Position numbers and translations under genes: made by a program
Assembly: GCA_002471015.1 (NCBI GenBank)
Contig: DKPB01000066.1
Location: 100,048-164,047, forward strand
Origin: Stenotrophomonas sp. UBA7346
GTDB lineage: Bacteria; Pseudomonadota; Gammaproteobacteria; Xanthomonadales; Xanthomonadaceae
Reading direction: 5' to 3'
DNA length: 64,000 bases
Shown: positions 63,911 through 64,000 of the stretch, piece by piece
How positions within the stretch are numbered: the first letter of the stretch is position 1
Layout: every line of letters begins with the position of its first letter
Notes under the pieces: generated by a model
Database searches by the model: none
Told to the model about the DNA's origin: nothing
What the model saw: the letters and a program-made list of their open reading frames with translations, nothing else

Positions 63911-64000
63911 GCCATATCTGGCCAAGGAGTATCCAGAGTGCTGGACAGGCTGGCAGTTCAGCGCGGCCTACCTCGAGTTATCAGGACGGACAACGTGCTA
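63911..64000 (+). mobile_element. IS3-family transposase (OrfB integrase) fragment
   Basis: The plus strand encodes ISGQGVSRVLDRLAVQRGLP then RVIRTDNVL at the window edge. This matches the IS3-family OrfB core, in which RGLP.xIRxDNG precedes the second catalytic Asp region. The Gly after Asn is Val here, so it may be decayed. It abuts the broken TraX gene, so an insertion or deletion by an IS element probably damaged prophage C. Only 30 codons are visible. Confidence 0.6.

Larger units (their letters stand above)
62738..64000 (-). mobile_element. Prophage C: decayed inovirus related to B, cut by the window edge
   Basis: After att3 the sequence repeats the left end of prophage B at very high identity (att, LTGPWAG gene, hairpin, DUF4124 gene, TraX), in the same orientation. 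It has several lesions: a premature stop, a deletion that removes the start of the DUF4124 gene, and a TraX gene broken by a transposase fragment. The element continues beyond the window. Confidence 0.82.

Noticed and set aside
1..64000. tRNA or rRNA genes
   Set aside because: No cloverleaf-like sequence with conserved TTCGAATC-type loops or rRNA segments was recognised; a tRNAscan run would be decisive.

Overview
The window looks like chromosomal DNA of a Stenotrophomonas species (Xanthomonadaceae), probably of the S. maltophilia complex. The evidence is high GC content, Xanthomonad-type flagellar and housekeeping gene order, and several copies of a GTAG-headed palindrome that matches the SMAG repeat family of S. 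maltophilia. The assignment is inferred from gene order and repeats; no database search was run.

Layout. (1) 1-12.0 kb: flagellar cluster flgK(partial)-J-I-H-G-F-E-D-C-B and cheV on the minus strand, then flgA-flgM-flgN on the plus strand. Sigma-54 type promoters (TGGCAC-N5-TTGC) lie before flgB, flgG and flgA. Sigma-28 type promoters lie before flgM, before cheV (spacing one base off) and before a chemotaxis receptor gene at 21.3 kb. (2) 12.1-19.4 kb: signalling genes, namely two histidine kinases, a GGDEF-EAL-receiver protein and a PAS-GGDEF-EAL protein. (3) 19.8-25.3 kb: Lpp-like lipoprotein, L,D-transpeptidase, chemotaxis receptor, hflD-mnmA-nudJ and a secreted protein. (4) 25.4-40.7 kb: conserved block clpS-clpA-infA-aat-(FemAB-like)-(phosphoesterase)-trxB / ftsK-lolA-rarA-crcB-glk-glycosylasparaginase-cutC, close to the E. 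coli clpS-to-rarA order. (5) 41.2-47.2 kb: a chaperone-usher fimbrial operon (pilin, chaperone, usher, adhesin, second chaperone). (6) 47.4-64 kb: a tandem array of filamentous-phage (inovirus) prophages separated by dif-like XerCD sites.

The prophage array is the most interesting part. A gene remnant (47.38-47.69 kb) is followed by dif-like att1, prophage A (plus orientation, HUH-type Rep, about 6.8 kb), att2 (a complete dif-like site), prophage B (opposite orientation, Rep_trans-type initiator, about 8.25 kb), att3, and a decayed prophage C closely related to B that runs off the right edge. A and B share the order Rep, ssDNA-binding protein, small membrane protein(s), coat, terminator, about 20-residue ORF, adsorption protein, pVI-like protein, Zot. 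Neither encodes a secretin, so export presumably uses a host secretin.

The sequence supports a specific and possibly undescribed arrangement. In both A and B the attachment site lies inside the 3' end of the phage HTH regulator gene. When the prophage ends are joined on paper into the circular phage genome, the regulator frame continues past the att core (21 more residues in A, 29 in B). It then meets a small gene sharing an LTGPWAG motif: in B by a 4-base ATGA overlap, in A 12 bases upstream with a good ribosome binding site between. Integration at dif therefore truncates the regulator and cuts a regulator-LTGPWAG operon in two, so XerCD integration could itself change immunity gene expression.
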